The notes under the pieces were generated by a model. It searched no databases. It saw nothing but the letters and a program-made list of their open reading frames with translations, and had not been told where the DNA came from. The position numbers and the translations under genes were made by a program. Below are positions 9,339-20,714 of a stretch of 64,000 nucleotides of DNA, in pieces. Source of the DNA: Tardibacter chloracetimidivorans (GTDB taxonomy: Bacteria > Pseudomonadota > Alphaproteobacteria > Sphingomonadales > Sphingomonadaceae); contig NZ_CP018221.1 in the NCBI RefSeq assembly GCF_001890385.1, forward strand, positions 2,343,501 through 2,407,500, read 5' to 3'. Each line of letters opens with the position of its first letter. The first letter of the stretch is position 1.

Positions 9339-9671
9339 TCAACCGCAGCAGGAAAGTTCGGCGATCAGCGGCTCGCACAAGGCCGGGCTGCCGTCGCAGC
9401 AGTCCTTCACCAGGAACATCATCAGCGCCCGCAAGCGCTCCAGATCGGCGCGATAGATGATGGAGCGGCCGTGCCGTTCGGATGACACCAGCCCGGCATG
9501 GGCAAGCACCGACAGATGCGCCGACATGGTGTTCTGGGGGACGGCCAGTTCGCGAGCGACCTCGCCCGCCGGAAGGCCGGACGGCTCGTGGCGCACCAGC
9601 AGCCTGAACGCCTCCAGCCGGCTGGTCTGCGACAGCGCCGCAAGCCCTGTGGTGACCGAATCAATATCCAT
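9339..9671 (-). CDS. arsR: ArsR/SmtB family arsenical repressor
   Basis: This 110-residue winged-helix repressor should release its operator on binding As(III). The recognition region reads ELAVPQNTMSAHLSVL and lacks the ELCVCDL metal motif of the E. coli type. Instead there is a C-terminal cysteine set, Cys91, Cys92, Cys99 and a CC pair at 108 and 109, which resembles the arrangement in Acidithiobacillus-type ArsR. The gene starts 38 bases after the gcvP stop, and its start codon lies in the left arm of a 9-base inverted repeat, consistent with autoregulation. Confidence 0.92.
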   Translation of the reverse strand: MDIDSVTTGLAALSQTSRLEAFRLLVRHEPSGLPAGEVARELAVPQNTMSAHLSVLAHAGLVSSERHGRSIIYRADLERLRALMMFLVKDCCDGSPALCEPLIAELSCCG

Positions 9672-9700
9672 GTATCCAGATTATTAGATATATGGATATT
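9663..9700 (-). promoter_or_regulatory. Probable arsR operator
   Basis: A perfect 9-base inverted repeat, AATATCCAT (9663 to 9671) and ATGGATATT (9692 to 9700), spans the arsR start codon and the only spacer between gcvP and arsR. A second, nested pair TATCCA (9673) and TGGATA (9693) shares the right arm. The patch is strikingly AT-rich for this genome. An operator for autoregulation of arsR-arsC-ACR3 is the natural reading; the role is inferred from position and symmetry. Confidence 0.6.
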
Positions 9701-9708
9701 GCACAAGC

Positions 9709-12564
<2,856 letters not shown>

Positions 12565-12578
12565 GCCTTGTTCCGCCT

Positions 12579-12944
12579 TCAGCCGAGGGTTGCCTGATAG
12601 CCCGCCGCGTCGAGCAGCGAGCCCAGCTCCGCCGGATCGGCGATGCGCAGCTTCACCATCCAGCCGTCGCCTTCGGGCGCGGCGTTGATCGTCTCGGGGG
12701 CGTCGGTCAACGCCTCGTTGAAGGCAATGATCTCGCCCGATACCGGGGCATAGATGTCGGACGCGGCCTTAACCGATTCGACCACCGCCATCGCATCGCC
12801 GCGCGAGAAGCTGGTGCCGACCGGCTGCGATTCGAAGAACACGATGTCGCCCAGCGCATCCACCGCGTGCGGGGTGATGCCGACGACGCCGGTGTCGCCT
12901 TCGACGCGAATCCATTCATGGTCCTTGGTGAAATAGGTCGTCAT
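12579..12944 (-). CDS. gcvH: Glycine cleavage system H protein
   Basis: GcvH is the lipoylated shuttle of the glycine cleavage complex. The 121-residue protein begins [12 protein letters not shown], and the lipoyl-accepting Lys59 sits in [12 protein letters not shown]. The ATG at 12944 was chosen because it gives the standard length; a longer open frame upstream runs antisense-like through gcvT in another frame and is not homologous. It lies 17 bases after gcvT and 14 before gcvP. Confidence 0.98.
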   Translation of the reverse strand: MTTYFTKDHEWIRVEGDTGVVGITPHAVDALGDIVFFESQPVGTSFSRGDAMAVVESVKAASDIYAPVSGEIIAFNEALTDAPETINAAPEGDGWMVKLRIADPAELGSLLDAAGYQATLG

Positions 12945-12961
12945 TGAAAACTCCACGTCTG

Positions 12962-14113
12962 TCAGCGTTTGTAGCGGTTGGGAACGAATGGAAGCGGCGT
13001 CACGGCAACGGGAACGCGCTTGCCGCGCAATTCGGCGAAAACCGTGCTGCCGGGGCTGGAAAGCGCGGTTTCGACATAGCCCATCGCCACCGGCCCCTCT
13101 ATGCTGGGGCCGAACGCCCCCGATGTGACGACGCCGATCTGCGCGCCGCCTTCCACCGCCGCGAAAAGCGCCGCGCCGCCCCGAACCGGGGCGCGGCCTT
13201 CGGGCCTCAAACCCACACGGCGGCGGGCTGCACCCTCCTCCAACTGGCGAAGGATCGCGTCCGCGCCGGGAAAGCCGCCCGCGCGCGCGCCGCCCGTGCG
13301 GCGGACCTTCTGCATCGCCCACTCAAGCCCGGCCTCGACCGGCGTCGTCCCTGTGTCGAGATCGGCTCCGTAGAGGCATAGCCCTGCCTCCAGCCGCAGG
13401 CTGTCGCGCGCGCCAAGGCCGATGGGAAGCACCCGGTGGTCGGCAAGCAGCGCTTCGGCAACCACGGCCACATCGACGGCGGGCAGGCTGATCTCGAACC
13501 CGTCCTCGCCCGTATAGCCGGAGCGCGAGACGACGCAGGCAATGCCCGCCAGCACCAGATCGGCCACATCCATGAAGCGCATCTCGGCCGCCTTCGGGTC
13601 CAGCCGCCCGAGCACCGCTTCGGCCTGCGGCCCCTGCAGCGCAAGCAGCGCCCTGTCGGCCAGAACCTCCACCTCGCAGGAATCGGAAAGGCTTGCGCGA
13701 AGATGCGCCTCGTCCTCCGCCTTGCAGGCGGCATTCACCACCAGCAGCAGATGGTCGCCGCGATTGGCGATCATCAGATCGTCAAGGATTCCGCCGTGCT
13801 CGTTGGTGAAAAAGGCATAGCGCTGCCGCCCTTCGCCCAGGCCCAGCACGTCCACCGGCACCAGGCGTTCCAGCGCAAGCGCCGCGTCCGCCGTGTTGCC
13901 CGAACGCGGCCGGAGGATGATCTGTCCCATGTGCGACACGTCGAACAGCCCGGCGGCGCTCCGGGCATGAAGATGTTCCGCCATGATCCCGGGGGGAAAC
14001 TGCACCGGCATTTCATAGCCGGCGAACGGCACCATCCGGCCGCCGCTCGCGACGTGCAGATCGTAAAGCGGCGTGCGCAACAGGGGGCCTGCATCGCTCA
14101 CGGGCGGCCCCAT
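12962..14113 (-). CDS. gcvT: Aminomethyltransferase, glycine cleavage T protein
   Basis: GcvT releases ammonia from the aminomethyl-lipoyl intermediate and moves the one-carbon unit to tetrahydrofolate. The 383-residue length and motifs (LYDLHVASGGRMVPFAGYEM near the N-terminus, LFDVSHMGQI, and YTGEDGFEISLP near residue 205) are standard. The start could be the ATG at 14113 or a GTG five codons later; neither has a strong ribosome site, which fits control by the riboswitch upstream. It is the first gene of the gcv operon. Confidence 0.96.
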   Translation of the reverse strand: MGPPVSDAGPLLRTPLYDLHVASGGRMVPFAGYEMPVQFPPGIMAEHLHARSAAGLFDVSHMGQIILRPRSGNTADAALALERLVPVDVLGLGEGRQRYAFFTNEHGGILDDLMIANRGDHLLLVVNAACKAEDEAHLRASLSDSCEVEVLADRALLALQGPQAEAVLGRLDPKAAEMRFMDVADLVLAGIACVVSRSGYTGEDGFEISLPAVDVAVVAEALLADHRVLPIGLGARDSLRLEAGLCLYGADLDTGTTPVEAGLEWAMQKVRRTGGARAGGFPGADAILRQLEEGAARRRVGLRPEGRAPVRGGAALFAAVEGGAQIGVVTSGAFGPSIEGPVAMGYVETALSSPGSTVFAELRGKRVPVAVTPLPFVPNRYKR

Positions 14114-14177
14114 ATGAAAGTCGGAAATGAAAAAACGAGAATATAAGGCACGGGTGCGCTCTCCAACTGTCAGTCGA

Positions 14178-14335
14178 ATGCGCCCCTTCTGTCTGTTTGC
14201 CTGAGATCGTTATCCCGTCGGCGGACGCCCAAAGCGTCTCTTTCCAGAATCCGTCAGCCCACTGGTCCTTTTGCCTGAGAGTTTCCGGGGCGGTTGCTCC
14301 TTCGGCGGCGGATGATCCGCTCTCTCCCTGTGGTG
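14178..14335 (-). promoter_or_regulatory. Tandem glycine riboswitch
   Basis: The 5' leader of gcvT, read on the minus strand, contains the two conserved aptamer cores of a glycine riboswitch. The first runs from GGGAGAGAGCGG (14330 region) through GCCGAAGGAGCAA to CTCAGGCAAAAGG (core at 14279 to 14270). The second has GCCGACGGGATAA and CTCAGGCAAACAG (core at 14205 to 14196). Two aptamers before a gcv operon is the classical arrangement that turns the operon on when glycine is abundant. The 14114 to 14177 stretch is the expression platform; the 14336 to 14446 stretch upstream holds the promoter, and I see no gene in it. Confidence 0.95.
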
Positions 14336-14446
14336 CCGGTCGTCTAGCCTGTTACTCCTCGAAGCATTGATGCTGCACCGCAACTATCCCAAGCGGGCGC
14401 GGCGGGCAACTGGATTTGCATAGCACGACTGTCGGCGGAGTTGGAG

Positions 14447-15418
14447 TCAGCCGCGTGGGGCTGGTTCCGCATTTTCGGCAGGCGTCGGCGCAGGCGGGGC
14501 GGATGGAAGCGGGATCACCTGTTCCTTTTGGCCCGGCGGGGGAGAAAGCAGCGCCACCGTCTCCAGCGTATCGAGCGCCTGATGCGCCGACAGATAACGC
14601 CGCGCCGCCGCGCGCCATGCCGCGGCCTTCGCCCGTGCGCCTTCCGGCAGCCGGCCGATCTGCCACAATGCGCCCGCGACATCGCCCATGGACAGCCGCT
14701 GGCGCGCATCCCTCAACTGCTCGATCGGCTGCATCACTGGCTCGCTCTCGCGCTTGAACAGGATCAGCCCGGCGATATCGCTGCTCAGCTCGCTCCACCA
14801 GCTTCCGCCTTGGGCCGCATGCTGCAACTGCGGCTCAAGCGTCTGCAACCCGGCCTGGAGCTGCGACAGAGTCACCGGCTGCTGGCTTGCGGCGATCAGC
14901 GCGGCGACCGCCTGCGGCTGCGTGCCGCCGAAGCGCTCGCGGAGCATACCCTCGATCACCCCCAGCGATTGGCCAGTGTCGACCGCACGACGCGCGGCAA
15001 GCGTGATCAGCATGCCTTCGGCCCGCGCGCTGTTGGCGAGCGCCATTCCGCTGCGGGCGTCAAGCGCCTCAAACCGCTTTTCAAGCGCGGCAAGCCGTTC
15101 GGCCTGCGCCAGCCTCGCCTTCACTTCCTCCTCGGCATCGGCCGTGGACGCGAGGACCGTCGCCGCCGCGACTTTCCGGTCCTCTGCTGCGAGCGGCGTC
15201 GATGCCTCCCTCGCGCCGGCCTGCGGAGCATCCGCAACCTGGCTGCCGCCGCCGAACGGAAGGCGGGAGCGGATTTCCCGCTCGAACCAGGGGTTGGCGA
15301 GCAGGCCGAGCGCGAACGTCAGCGAGGCGAAGGTGAGTATCCACGGCAGCACGCTGCGGCGCGGCCTTGTCCGGACGCCGGGATCGGGCTCGCTCATCTC
15401 ACCAGGATAACCGGCCAT
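14447..15418 (-). CDS. Membrane-anchored protein of haem operon (COG4223/mitofilin-like)
   Basis: This 323-residue protein has a cytoplasmic N-terminus of about 22 residues, one membrane helix (VLPWILTFASLTFALGLLA, residues 23 to 41), and a long periplasmic part that looks helical and partly coiled coil (EEEVKARLAQAERLAALEKRF). Proteins of this shape follow hemD in many alphaproteobacteria and are annotated as mitofilin-like or HemX-like; the function is not established. The start at 15418 has an AAAGGA ribosome site. It follows hemD by 28 bases and is the last gene of the hem operon. The Pro-rich C-terminus is low-complexity. Confidence 0.75.
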   Translation of the reverse strand: MAGYPGEMSEPDPGVRTRPRRSVLPWILTFASLTFALGLLANPWFEREIRSRLPFGGGSQVADAPQAGAREASTPLAAEDRKVAAATVLASTADAEEEVKARLAQAERLAALEKRFEALDARSGMALANSARAEGMLITLAARRAVDTGQSLGVIEGMLRERFGGTQPQAVAALIAASQQPVTLSQLQAGLQTLEPQLQHAAQGGSWWSELSSDIAGLILFKRESEPVMQPIEQLRDARQRLSMGDVAGALWQIGRLPEGARAKAAAWRAAARRYLSAHQALDTLETVALLSPPPGQKEQVIPLPSAPPAPTPAENAEPAPRG

Positions 15419-15446
15419 GTCGTTCCTTTACTGCCCGAGCGCCATG

Positions 15447-16157
15447 TCAGCGATCCCGCACGGTGGATTGCGGCTTGTCGCACAGCAGGCCGCATGCCGC
15501 AAACAGTTGATCCTCGACAGGCGCTGGCGCGACCGCGATGCCGCGCCATCCTTCACCGGCGGCATCGGCGACCCGGTCGCTCATCGCGCCAAGCGCAACG
15601 CCGCCCCGGTCGATCCCCGCCCCGTCCATCAGAGCGGCAAAAGCGCCCGCCGCGCGCGCGGAATAGAGAAGCACCCGGTCGACCTTCCCGGCCGACAGCG
15701 CGCTTTCCACATCCGCGCCCAGCCTCCCCACCGGGTCCGCCGCATAGACGGTGCATGTCACGATCCTCAGGGCGCCGCCCGCCACGGCGCGGTGTTCCCG
15801 CCCCGCCAGATGCAGCGCCACGCCAACGCCATCCGCCGCCATTTGGGCGGCCAGCGCGCTCGCGTCGCCATCGCCGACGATGATGCGGGTGAAGCCGCGC
15901 TCCGCCGCCGCCTTGGCGGTCGCCTCGCCCACCGCATAGCAGGGAAGCGCCCGCCACGCCTCCGGCAGCGGTCCCGAAAGGCGCATCGCATTGGCGCTCG
16001 TCACCATCAGGGCGTCGATCACTTCACCCGGCGGGGACCATTGGAGTGAATGCACGGTGAAAAGCGGTGCTGTCGTCACGTCATGGCCAAGGGCCGAAAG
16101 CCGCTCCGCCGTCGTATCGGCACCGGGCTGCGGCCGCGTGACGAGAACCCGCGCCAT
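15447..16157 (-). CDS. hemD: Uroporphyrinogen-III synthase
   Basis: HemD cyclises hydroxymethylbilane to uroporphyrinogen III. The family is poorly conserved, but the N-terminus MARVLVTRPQPGADTTAERL, the segment VTSANAMR, and CYAVGEATAKAAAERGF support the call, as does the position directly after hemC. The ATG at 16157 shares one base with the hemC stop (TGATG); a TTG one codon upstream is less likely. The 236-residue length is normal. Confidence 0.9.
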   Translation of the reverse strand: MARVLVTRPQPGADTTAERLSALGHDVTTAPLFTVHSLQWSPPGEVIDALMVTSANAMRLSGPLPEAWRALPCYAVGEATAKAAAERGFTRIIVGDGDASALAAQMAADGVGVALHLAGREHRAVAGGALRIVTCTVYAADPVGRLGADVESALSAGKVDRVLLYSARAAGAFAALMDGAGIDRGGVALGAMSDRVADAAGEGWRGIAVAPAPVEDQLFAACGLLCDKPQSTVRDR

Positions 16158-17083
16158 CAACCCTCGAACAGCGCCCGCAGGGCCGGACTGGCCCGCGACA
16201 GAAGATCCCGCCCCAACGCCATGGCCTGCGCGGCTGCATCCTCGGCAGAGCAGCCCGACGCCTCTCCGCGCACCGTCTCGCCGCCGTCGGGAAGCAGTAT
16301 TTCGGCCCTCATCTGAAATCCGCTGTCTTGCGGAAGGGCAAGCGCCGCCACCGGGCTCCGGCAGGTGCCGCCAAGGGCCGCGAGCAGCGCCCGCTCCATC
16401 ATCACCGCATCAAAGGTGGGCGCGTGGCTGATCGCCGCCAGCAGGCGCGTCGCGTCGCTGTCAGCCGCGCGCACCTCTATCCCGATCGCGCCCTGGGCGG
16501 GGGCGGGCAGCATCACCTCTACGGGCACGGGCGATCCGACATCATCCTGTCCCAGCCGGTGCAGCCCGGCGGCGGCGAGCAGCGTCGCATCGGCCTCTCC
16601 CTCAGCCAATTTCCTCAGCCGCGTGGCGACATTGCCGCGAAACAGCCCGATCTTCAGGTCCGGACGAAGCGCCAGCAACTGCGCGGCGCGGCGGGGGGAG
16701 GCGGTGCCGACGCGCGCGCCCAGGGGCAGCGTCTCGATCGAGGCGGCGCCGATCAGCCGGTCCCGCACATCGGCGCGGGGCAGCATCGCCGCGATCCTGA
16801 TTTCAGGCGGGCGGATCGTCTCCACATCCTTCATCGAATGAACGGCCGCGTCGATGTGGCCACCCAGAAGCGCCGCATCCAGCTCCTTGGTCCACAGCGC
16901 CTTGCCGCCGATCTCCGCAAGCGCCCTGTCCTGCACGCGGTCGCCAGTGGTGGTAAGGGGGACAAGCGCGATTTCGCCCCTGTCCCAGCCGTGCGCCGTC
17001 GCGAGCGCATCCGCCACCATATGCGCCTGCGCAAGCGCCAGCGGGGAGGCGCGCGTGCCGAGTCTGATCCTTGGAGCCGTCAT
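16157..17083 (-). CDS. hemC: Hydroxymethylbilane synthase (porphobilinogen deaminase)
   Basis: HemC polymerises four porphobilinogens into hydroxymethylbilane in haem synthesis. The 308-residue protein has the N-terminal RLGTRASPLALAQA, the substrate-binding AVHSMKDVET and, near residue 235, GGTCRSPVAA, whose Cys carries the dipyrromethane cofactor. It is the first gene of hemC-hemD-14447. Its start is 42 bases from the divergent tsaD start, so both promoters must be packed into that short gap. Confidence 0.97.
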   Translation of the reverse strand: MTAPRIRLGTRASPLALAQAHMVADALATAHGWDRGEIALVPLTTTGDRVQDRALAEIGGKALWTKELDAALLGGHIDAAVHSMKDVETIRPPEIRIAAMLPRADVRDRLIGAASIETLPLGARVGTASPRRAAQLLALRPDLKIGLFRGNVATRLRKLAEGEADATLLAAAGLHRLGQDDVGSPVPVEVMLPAPAQGAIGIEVRAADSDATRLLAAISHAPTFDAVMMERALLAALGGTCRSPVAALALPQDSGFQMRAEILLPDGGETVRGEASGCSAEDAAAQAMALGRDLLSRASPALRALFEG

Positions 17084-17125
17084 TGCACTTGCTCTAGGTG
17101 CAACTCGGCTGGCAGGAAAGCCGCC

Positions 17126-18169
17126 ATGTCATCTTCGGCGATCATATTGGGCCTTGAATCGAGTTGCGACGAAACGGCGGCGGCGCTGGTCGCCACGGAC
17201 CGCCGCATATTGGCGCAGCGCATCGCGGGGCAGGAGGAGGCGCACCGCCCCTTTGGCGGCGTGGTGCCGGAAATCGCCGCGCGCGCCCATGTGGAGGTGC
17301 TTGCGCCGTTGATCTCGCAGGTGATGAACGAAGCCGGGATGCAGCTCGATCAGGTCGACGCGATCGCCGCCACCGCCGGACCGGGGCTGATCGGCGGCGT
17401 GATGGTGGGGCTGGTCACCGGCAAGGCGCTCAGCCTGGCCACCGGAAAGCCGCTGATCGCGATCAACCATCTGGAGGGCCATGCGCTCAGCCCGCGCCTG
17501 GTCGAGCCGGAGCTTGGCTTTCCCTATCTGCTGCTGCTTGCGTCCGGCGGCCATTGCCAGCTGCTGGCGGTCGATGGAGTCGGCTGCTACCGGCGGCTCG
17601 CCACGACCATCGACGACGCGGCGGGCGAGGCGTTCGACAAGGTGGCGAAAATCCTCGGGCTGGGTTTTCCCGGCGGCCCGGCGGTGGAGCGCGCGGCGCG
17701 GCAAGGCGATTCGCGGGCCGTCGCATTCCCCCGGCCGCTGGTCGGGTCGGGCGAGCCGCATTTCTCCTTTGCAGGGCTGAAAAGCGCGGTGCTTCGCGCG
17801 GCGGAAGCGGGCGCGCACGGCCGCGAGGATCTTGCCGCATCCTTTCAGCAGGCGGTGGTCGATTGCCTGATCGACCGCACCCGGCTTGCGCTGGAGGCGA
17901 TGCCCGAAGCAACGGCGCTGGTGGTTGCCGGCGGGGTCGCGTCCAATCAGGCGATCCGCACGGCGCTCGGCGCGCTTGCAGACGCGCAGGGGCTGCCGTT
18001 CATCGCCCCACCGGGCTGGCTGTGCACGGACAATGCGGCGATGATCGCATGGGCAGGCGCGGAGCGCTTCGGCCTTGGGTTGATGGGCGAGGCGGATGTC
18101 GCGGCACGGGCGCGCTGGCCGCTCGATCCCGACGCGCCGCCTGCACGGGGAGCGGGGGTGAAGGCATGA
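17126..18169 (+). CDS. tsaD: tRNA N6-adenosine threonylcarbamoyltransferase
   Basis: TsaD installs the t6A modification at position 37 of ANN-decoding tRNAs together with TsaB, TsaC and TsaE. The 347-residue protein has the ASKHA-fold start IILGLESSCDETAAALV, the metal-binding HLEGHALSPRL near residue 112, and SGGHCQLL. The ATG at 17126 was chosen by family length; a much longer open frame upstream is antisense to hemC. It overlaps gpsA by 4 bases (ATGA), a pairing seen in other sphingomonads. Confidence 0.97.
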   Translation: MSSSAIILGLESSCDETAAALVATDRRILAQRIAGQEEAHRPFGGVVPEIAARAHVEVLAPLISQVMNEAGMQLDQVDAIAATAGPGLIGGVMVGLVTGKALSLATGKPLIAINHLEGHALSPRLVEPELGFPYLLLLASGGHCQLLAVDGVGCYRRLATTIDDAAGEAFDKVAKILGLGFPGGPAVERAARQGDSRAVAFPRPLVGSGEPHFSFAGLKSAVLRAAEAGAHGREDLAASFQQAVVDCLIDRTRLALEAMPEATALVVAGGVASNQAIRTALGALADAQGLPFIAPPGWLCTDNAAMIAWAGAERFGLGLMGEADVAARARWPLDPDAPPARGAGVKA

Positions 18170-19155
18170 AGATCGAGCGGATCGCAGTCATCGGCGGAGG
18201 GGCCTGGGGAACGGCGCTGGCGCAGGTCGCGGCGACCGGCGGCCGCGAGGTGCGGCTCTGGGCGCGCGAGGCGGAGGTGGTGGACACGATCAACGACGCC
18301 CACACCAACCCGCTTTTCCTCCCCGGCATTGCGCTTTCGCCGTCGATCCGCGCGACCGGTGACCTTGGCGAACTTGACTGGGCGGATGCGCTGCTCGTCG
18401 TCGCGCCGGCCCAGCATGTGCGGACCCTGCTCGGCAGTCTTCCGCAAGGGGGCAGGCCGCTCATTCTGTGCTCGAAGGGCATAGAGGCAGGCAGCATGAA
18501 ACTGCTGACCGAGGTCGCGGCCGAAGCGCAACCGCAGGCGCCTATTGCGGTGCTGTCCGGACCCACCTTCGCCCATGAGGTCGCGCAGGGACTGCCGACC
18601 GCCATCACGCTTGCGGCGGCCGATCCGGCGCTTGCCGAGGCGCTGGTGGCGCGGCTCGCCCAGCCCACCTTCCGCCCCTATGCCTCAAGCGACCTGATCG
18701 GCGCGGAGATCGGCGGGGCGGTCAAGAATGTGCTGGCGATCGCCTGCGGCGTGGTGGAAGGCCGCGGCCTTGGCCAGAACGCCCGCGCGGCGCTGATCAG
18801 CCGGGGCTTTGCCGAGATGTCGCGGTTCGGCGTGGCCCGTGGCGCGCGGCCGGAAACGCTGGCGGGCCTGTCCGGCCTTGGCGATCTGGTGCTGACCTGT
18901 TCCTCGCAATCCTCGCGCAATTTCAGCCTGGGCTTTGGCCTTGGCAGGGGCGAGAGCGCCGCCGCGCTGATGGCCGACCGCAAGACCGTGGCGGAAGGCG
19001 CGTTCACCGCCCCCGTGCTGCGCGAGGCGGCGCATACGGCCGGGGTCGAAATGCCGATCGTCGACGCGGTGTGCGATCTGCTGGACGGATCGGAGAAAAT
19101 AGATTCGGTCGTGGAACAGATGCTCTCGCGTCCCCTAAGGACGGAAGGCGCATGA
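18166..19155 (+). CDS. gpsA: Glycerol-3-phosphate dehydrogenase [NAD(P)+]
   Basis: GpsA reduces dihydroxyacetone phosphate to sn-glycerol 3-phosphate for phospholipid synthesis. The 329-residue protein begins with a Rossmann motif (IAVIGGGAWGTALA), and carries the catalytic Lys in IGGAVKNVLAIACG and the C-terminal substrate segment GLSGLGDLVLTCSS. The start was fixed by the 4-base overlap with tsaD and the Rossmann motif position. A hairpin with a short T-run overlaps the stop codon. Confidence 0.97.
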   Translation: MKIERIAVIGGGAWGTALAQVAATGGREVRLWAREAEVVDTINDAHTNPLFLPGIALSPSIRATGDLGELDWADALLVVAPAQHVRTLLGSLPQGGRPLILCSKGIEAGSMKLLTEVAAEAQPQAPIAVLSGPTFAHEVAQGLPTAITLAAADPALAEALVARLAQPTFRPYASSDLIGAEIGGAVKNVLAIACGVVEGRGLGQNARAALISRGFAEMSRFGVARGARPETLAGLSGLGDLVLTCSSQSSRNFSLGFGLGRGESAAALMADRKTVAEGAFTAPVLREAAHTAGVEMPIVDAVCDLLDGSEKIDSVVEQMLSRPLRTEGA

Positions 19156-19178
19156 CGGCGGTTGGCAAGCCGTCTTTT
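19154..19178 (+). terminator. Possible terminator of tsaD-gpsA
   Basis: A 6-base stem GACGGC/GCCGTC (19154 to 19159 and 19169 to 19174) with a 9-base loop is followed by TTTT. It begins inside the gpsA stop codon. The stem is short, so this is a weak intrinsic-terminator candidate separating gpsA from the KaiC-like gene. Confidence 0.4.
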
Positions 19179-19247
19179 GGAAACTAGCTGTAGTTCAAGC
19201 GGCGCGGGGGCGGCGTACTGCCCGACCGACAGCAACGGAGGAAAATC

Positions 19248-20678
19248 GTGGCGCAGCATCTAGCGCGGTTCGCGACCGGCATCGAAGGTCTCGATCGCGT
19301 CCTGAACGGCGGCCTCATTGAAGGCGCGTCCTATATCGTTCAGGGCCGTCCCGGGGCAGGCAAGACGATACTTTCCAACCAGATCGCCTTTTCGCGCGCG
19401 GCAGGGGGCGCGCGGGTGCTTTACGTCACCCTGTTGTCCGAAAGCCATGAACGGCTGTTCCAGGCGCTCGCCACGCTCGATTTTTTCGACAGAAGCAAGC
19501 TGGGCGAGGAGATCGTCTATATCAGCGTCTTTCAGGCGCTGCGCGATGAGGGGCTGGGCGCGGTCGTCAAGCTGCTTCGCCGCGAAACCAAGCGGCACGG
19601 GGCCACGCTGCTGGTCTTCGACGGCCTGTTGAACGCCCGCGACCGGGCCGACACCGATCTCGACGTCAAGACCTTCGTCGCCGAGGTGCAGAGCCAGGCC
19701 GGATTCGTCGGCTGCACCGTACTGTTTCTGACGAGCACCCGTCTGGAGGACAGCAGCCCCGAACACACCATGGTCGACGGCGTGATCGAACTGAACGAGG
19801 ATTTGTACGGCGTCCGCACCGCCCGCCGTCTTCAGGTCCGCAAGTCGCGCGGAAGCCCTGCGATCGGCGGGTTGCACAAATTCGAGATCACCAACGCGGG
19901 CATATGCGTCTATCCGCGGCTCGAGGCGGTGATGGAGCCCGCTGCGCTCAGGGACCAGCCATCGTCAGAACGCATCTCCAGCGGCTGCGCCGATCTTGAC
20001 CGGCTGACGGGAGGTGGCCTTCCGCTTGGCTCGGTGACGCTTACCGTGGGGCCATCGGGAGGCGGCAAGACCACGCTTGGCCTTCACTTTCTGAGCCGCT
20101 CCACCGTCGACGAGCCCGGGCTCCATTTCGGCTTCTTCGAAACGCCCGAACGGCTCCATCTGAAGGCCAAGGCGCTCAACATCGATCTGCCTTCCAGCGG
20201 GCTGGACATCATCTGGCACCCTTTGCAGGAACATCTGCTCGACAAGCTGGGGGAGCAACTCCTCAGTCACGTGGCCGCCCACAAGGTGAAGAGGCTCTTC
20301 ATCGACGGACTGGGCGGATTCGAGCGGGCGGCGCTCCACCGCCCCCGGCTCATGGAGTTCTTCGCCGTCCTCACCGCACGGCTGCGCGCGCTCGGCGTCA
20401 CCACAATGGCGACATGGGAGACGCGCGAACTGACCGGGGGGGAGGTCACGACGCCCGGGTCCGACATTTCCGCCATTCTCGACAATCTTCTGGTGTTGCG
20501 AACGACCGAGGAGGATCATGATCTCATCAGGTCGATTGCGATTCAGAAGATGCGCGACAGCAGCTTTGACACCCGCGCGCATCTGGTGACCTTTTCGGAC
20601 AAGGGGTTGAGCATCGGAGCACCTTTGGGCAAGCTTGGGCGTTCCGGCGCCACGGCGGCCGCGCCAAGCGATCGCTGA
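19248..20678 (+). CDS. KaiC-like tandem RecA-fold ATPase
   Basis: This 476-residue protein has two KaiC domains in tandem. Walker A motifs are GRPGAGKT (33 to 40) and GPSGGGKT (268 to 275), and Walker B-like strands are LLVFDGL (121 to 127) and RLFIDGL (349 to 355). By hand alignment to cyanobacterial KaiC, the second domain keeps the Ser of the autophosphorylation pair (ISAILDN, 407 to 413) but has Ala in place of the Thr, and keeps a KMRxS-like element (KMRDSSFD, 434 to 441). The catalytic Glu pair is reduced to single Glu residues (SES in domain 1, FET in domain 2). The start is a GTG with a strong GGAGGAAAA site. A receiver protein follows 36 bases downstream. No kaiA or kaiB is in the window, so signalling rather than a clock is likely. 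Confidence 0.85.
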   Translation: MAQHLARFATGIEGLDRVLNGGLIEGASYIVQGRPGAGKTILSNQIAFSRAAGGARVLYVTLLSESHERLFQALATLDFFDRSKLGEEIVYISVFQALRDEGLGAVVKLLRRETKRHGATLLVFDGLLNARDRADTDLDVKTFVAEVQSQAGFVGCTVLFLTSTRLEDSSPEHTMVDGVIELNEDLYGVRTARRLQVRKSRGSPAIGGLHKFEITNAGICVYPRLEAVMEPAALRDQPSSERISSGCADLDRLTGGGLPLGSVTLTVGPSGGGKTTLGLHFLSRSTVDEPGLHFGFFETPERLHLKAKALNIDLPSSGLDIIWHPLQEHLLDKLGEQLLSHVAAHKVKRLFIDGLGGFERAALHRPRLMEFFAVLTARLRALGVTTMATWETRELTGGEVTTPGSDISAILDNLLVLRTTEEDHDLIRSIAIQKMRDSSFDTRAHLVTFSDKGLSIGAPLGKLGRSGATAAAPSDR

Positions 20679-20714
20679 GGCGGCGATGCGCGCCGAAGAG
20701 GGAGCCTTCACGCC

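Noticed and set aside
14441-15883. A 480-codon plus-strand open frame opposite the haem operon
   Set aside because: It covers the membrane protein and hemD in antisense and lacks any family signature.
16328-17125. Long N-terminal extension of tsaD
   Set aside because: The extension is antisense to hemC and has no similarity to TsaD; the family starts at 17126.
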